From contig NZ_CP106798.1 in assembly GCF_025642155.1 (NCBI RefSeq), positions 6,138,001-6,202,000 of the forward strand: DNA of 64,000 nt. Direction: 5' to 3'. Origin of the DNA: Streptomyces sp. HUAS 15-9 (GTDB taxonomy: Bacteria > Actinomycetota > Actinomycetes > Streptomycetales > Streptomycetaceae). Shown in pieces: positions 62,011 to 64,000 of this stretch. The number at the start of each line of letters is the position of its first letter. Position 1 is the first letter of the stretch. The position numbers and the translations under genes were made by a program. The notes under the pieces were generated by a model. The model was given only the letters and a program-made list of their open reading frames with translations. It had not been told where the DNA came from and ran no database searches.

Positions 62011-64000
62011 CTAACGCTCCTGGTTGTAGGTGCTGTCAGGGCCGAAGCCCTGGCCGTTCGTTTCACTGCCTGCGCTGCGTCCGCGCTGGACGCCCCGACG
62101 CAGGTTGCTCAGCCTGCCCCGGACGTCCTCCGGGGCGCGGGAGACCTGTGGGCCTCCCTGAGGGGTGGTCTCGGCGGCTCCCTCGACCAGGTTGGCCTTG
62201 GGCACGCGCCGCGGCAGTCCGGAGGAGGTGACTCCGCCCGCCTTGGGCTTCCGGAGCTGCGAGGCCTGCTGCCAGCGCTCGTCGTTCGCCGAACGCCAGC
62301 CGTCGCCGTTGGTCTCCGGCACGGAGGCCGGTGCTTCCTGGCGTGCGCGGCCCGCACCATTCGAACCGTTCGTACCGCTCGCGATGGATCCGCGACGGGG
62401 CAACCCGGCGTCGGTCAGCTGGTGGGAGGCGGAGGAGGCCCCGCCCGGACGGTCGAAGCCTACGCGGTCACGCTCGTTCACGTCACCGGCCTGCGCGGAT
62501 TCCGCTTCGGGAGCGTACTGGGCCGGGTAGCCGTTCCGGTAGCCGTCCTGCTGCGGCCAGTCGTCCTGGTAGGACTGCTCCTCGTAGGCCGGGTAGCCCT
62601 CGGGGGCCGTGTTGCCCGCGGCGCCGGGCCCCTCCTGGGCCGCCTCCGCATACGTGGGCTCCGGGTAGCCGCCGTTCTGCAGACCACCGTTCGGCGCGTA
62701 GTACTGCTCGTCGTACGACGGCTGCTGCGGCTCCGCGTACGCGCTCTGCTGCTCCTGGTACGCAGCCTGCGGGTCGTAGGCCGCCGGCTGCTCCTGGTAG
62801 CCCGTACGGCTGCCGTCGTAGCCCGTTCGGGCATCGAACTCGTCGTACACGGGGGCCTCAGGGGCCTGCGGGGCCTCCTGGGGGGCCTGTCCGGCCGCGG
62901 ACTGGGACTCCAGGGCCGCACGGCGCTCCTCGCGTATCAGCGAGCGGCCCACGGGGTCCAGTTCGCGGATGTCGTCGGGGACGTCGGCGTAGCGGCTGTC
63001 GTCGAAGCCGAGCTCGGCCGCCGTACGCATCGCGGGCTGCTGCAGCTGGTTGAAGCTCTCGCCCTGGAACTGCTGCTCCGGGATGATCTGGGAAACCGTG
63101 AAGTCCTCGCGGTCCAGCGGCTGCTCGCCACCGCCACCGTGCGTGATCGCGTCGGGCAGCATGACCAGGGAGGTCGTGCCGGCCTGCTCGCCCGAGGGGC
63201 GCAGCTGGACGCGGATGCCGTGCCGGTCGGACAGCCGGCCGACCACGAACAGGCCCATGCGCTGGGAGATCGCGGCGTCCACGGTCGGCGGGTTGGCCAG
63301 CTTGTGGTTGATGTCCGCGAAGTCCTCGGCCGTCAGGCCGATGCCCTTGTCGTGGATCTCGACCATCACGCGGCCGTCGGGCAGACGGGTCGCGGTGACG
63401 CGGACCTTGGTCTGCGGGGAGGAGAACGTGGTGGCGTTCTCCAGCAGCTCGGCGAGCAGGTGCACGAGGTCGGTCACGGCGCGGCCGTGGATCTCGGCCT
63501 CCGGGACGCCGGAGAGCTCGATGCGCTCGTACTGCTCCACCTCGGAGGAGGCGGCGCGCAGGACGTCGACCAGCGGGACCGGCTGGTCCCAGCGGCGGCC
63601 GGGCTCCTCGCCCGCGAGGACCAGGAGGTTCTCGCCGTTGCGGCGCATACGGGTCGCGAGGTGGTCCAGGCGGAAGAGGTTCTCCAGCTGGTCCGGGTCG
63701 GCCTCGTTGTTCTCCAGGTCGGTGATCAGGGTCAGCTGGCCCTCGATCAGCGACTGGTTGCGGCGCGAGAGGTTGGTGAAGATCGCGTTGATGTTGCCCC
63801 GCAGCAGGGCCTGCTCGGCGGCGAGCCGGACGGCCTCGCGGTGGACCTGGTCGAAGGCGCGGGCGACTTCGCCGATCTCGTCGGTCGAGGTGATCGGGAT
63901 CGGCGCGACCCGGGTGTCGACCCGGCCGGGGTCGGTGCGGGACAGCTGGTCGACCAGCATCGGCAGACGCTGCTCGGCGATGCCGAAGGCGGCGTTGCGC
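62011..64000 (-). CDS. cvnA: conservon sensor kinase-like protein CvnA, 5' end beyond window
   Basis: The frame is open to the right edge, so about 662 C-terminal codons are seen. Order: end of a HAMP domain (ITSTDEIGEVARAFDQVHREAVRLAAEQALL), a dimerisation helix pair (NLSRRNQSLIEGQLTLITDLENNEADPDQLENLFRLDHLATRMRRN), and an HATPase domain with LLAELLENATTFSSP (N box), VEIHDKGIGLTAED (G1) and RMGLFVVGRLSDRHGIRV (G2). A 350-residue Gln/Tyr/Glu-rich disordered tail follows (YQEQ-type repeats). The membrane sensor part is outside the window. CvnB follows 1 base later. Confidence 0.95.
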   Translation of the reverse strand, partial: RNAAFGIAEQRLPMLVDQLSRTDPGRVDTRVAPIPITSTDEIGEVARAFDQVHREAVRLAAEQALLRGNINAIFTNLSRRNQSLIEGQLTLITDLENNEADPDQLENLFRLDHLATRMRRNGENLLVLAGEEPGRRWDQPVPLVDVLRAASSEVEQYERIELSGVPEAEIHGRAVTDLVHLLAELLENATTFSSPQTKVRVTATRLPDGRVMVEIHDKGIGLTAEDFADINHKLANPPTVDAAISQRMGLFVVGRLSDRHGIRVQLRPSGEQAGTTSLVMLPDAITHGGGGEQPLDREDFTVSQIIPEQQFQGESFNQLQQPAMRTAAELGFDDSRYADVPDDIRELDPVGRSLIREERRAALESQSAAGQAPQEAPQAPEAPVYDEFDARTGYDGSRTGYQEQPAAYDPQAAYQEQQSAYAEPQQPSYDEQYYAPNGGLQNGGYPEPTYAEAAQEGPGAAGNTAPEGYPAYEEQSYQDDWPQQDGYRNGYPAQYAPEAESAQAGDVNERDRVGFDRPGGASSASHQLTDAGLPRRGSIASGTNGSNGAGRARQEAPASVPETNGDGWRSANDERWQQASQLRKPKAGGVTSSGLPRRVPKANLVEGAAETTPQGGPQVSRAPEDVRGRLSNLRRGVQRGRSAGSETNGQGFGPDSTYNQER

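Overview
The window is a stretch of Streptomyces chromosome. Three things point to this: very high G+C with strong G/C preference at third codon positions, GTG starts and GTGA/ATGA overlaps, and Streptomyces-type modules (an ilvB attenuator with an Ile-Leu-Val leader peptide, a cvnABCD conservon, an XRE/DUF397/ATPase set, a split accB-accE carboxylase). From memory, the order gatA-gatB ... ilvBNC-serA ... proline catabolism, leuB-ilvE, urease-like genes, cimA, accBE, conservon matches the S. coelicolor core region around SCO5499-SCO5544. No database was searched.

Layout. 1-3.0 kb: the end of gatA, a small membrane protein and gatB, closed by a perfect hairpin. 3.0-15.2 kb: a methyltransferase, an MMPL transporter, acetyltransferase, small proteins, a large LuxR/ATPase regulator broken by two frameshifts, a PQQ-type sugar dehydrogenase lipoprotein, an aldo/keto reductase and a 2-hydroxyacid dehydrogenase. 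15.4-18.7 kb: a membrane PAS-GGDEF-EAL protein whose EAL site is degenerate. 18.7-24.2 kb: leader peptide, attenuator, ilvB, ilvN, ilvC and serA. 24.3-26.5 kb: a drug exporter and its divergent TetR repressor, then a scrap of a MocR-type gene. 26.8-31.0 kb: a PucR-type activator divergent from proline dehydrogenase and pruA. 31.1-33.7 kb: an AAC(2')-like acetyltransferase, a 43-residue protein and a purple acid phosphatase. 33.9-36.3 kb: leuB and ilvE. 36.5-40.5 kb: a tight operon of fused ureAB, a urease-alpha-like protein, agmatine deiminase and TetR. 40.6-42.5 kb: an isoleucine-type leader and attenuator followed by cimA.

From 42.5 to 58.2 kb the content looks accessory: lipoprotein, secreted GH30 and GH3 glycosidases (divergent, with a palindromic operator), a glycine-rich membrane protein, MarR/FUSC, an XRE-DUF397 regulatory set split by an IS110-family element, YceI, and a secreted polysaccharide lyase 8. 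From 58.4 kb the core resumes with accB-accE and the conservon cvnA-B-C-D, which runs off the right edge.

The unifying metabolic theme is branched-chain amino acid synthesis (ilvBNC, leuB, ilvE, cimA, two peptide-sensing attenuators) beside proline and arginine/agmatine degradation. The most promising possibly undescribed system is the urease-like/agmatine-deiminase/TetR operon. The urease alpha homologue keeps the metal ligands but has lost the flap cysteine and a conserved pocket segment, so N-carbamoylputrescine (the agmatine deiminase product, a substituted urea) is a plausible substrate. Three separate one-base losses in G/C-rich runs and one in-frame stop mean either real decay or sequence error; this should be settled before the affected genes are called pseudogenes.
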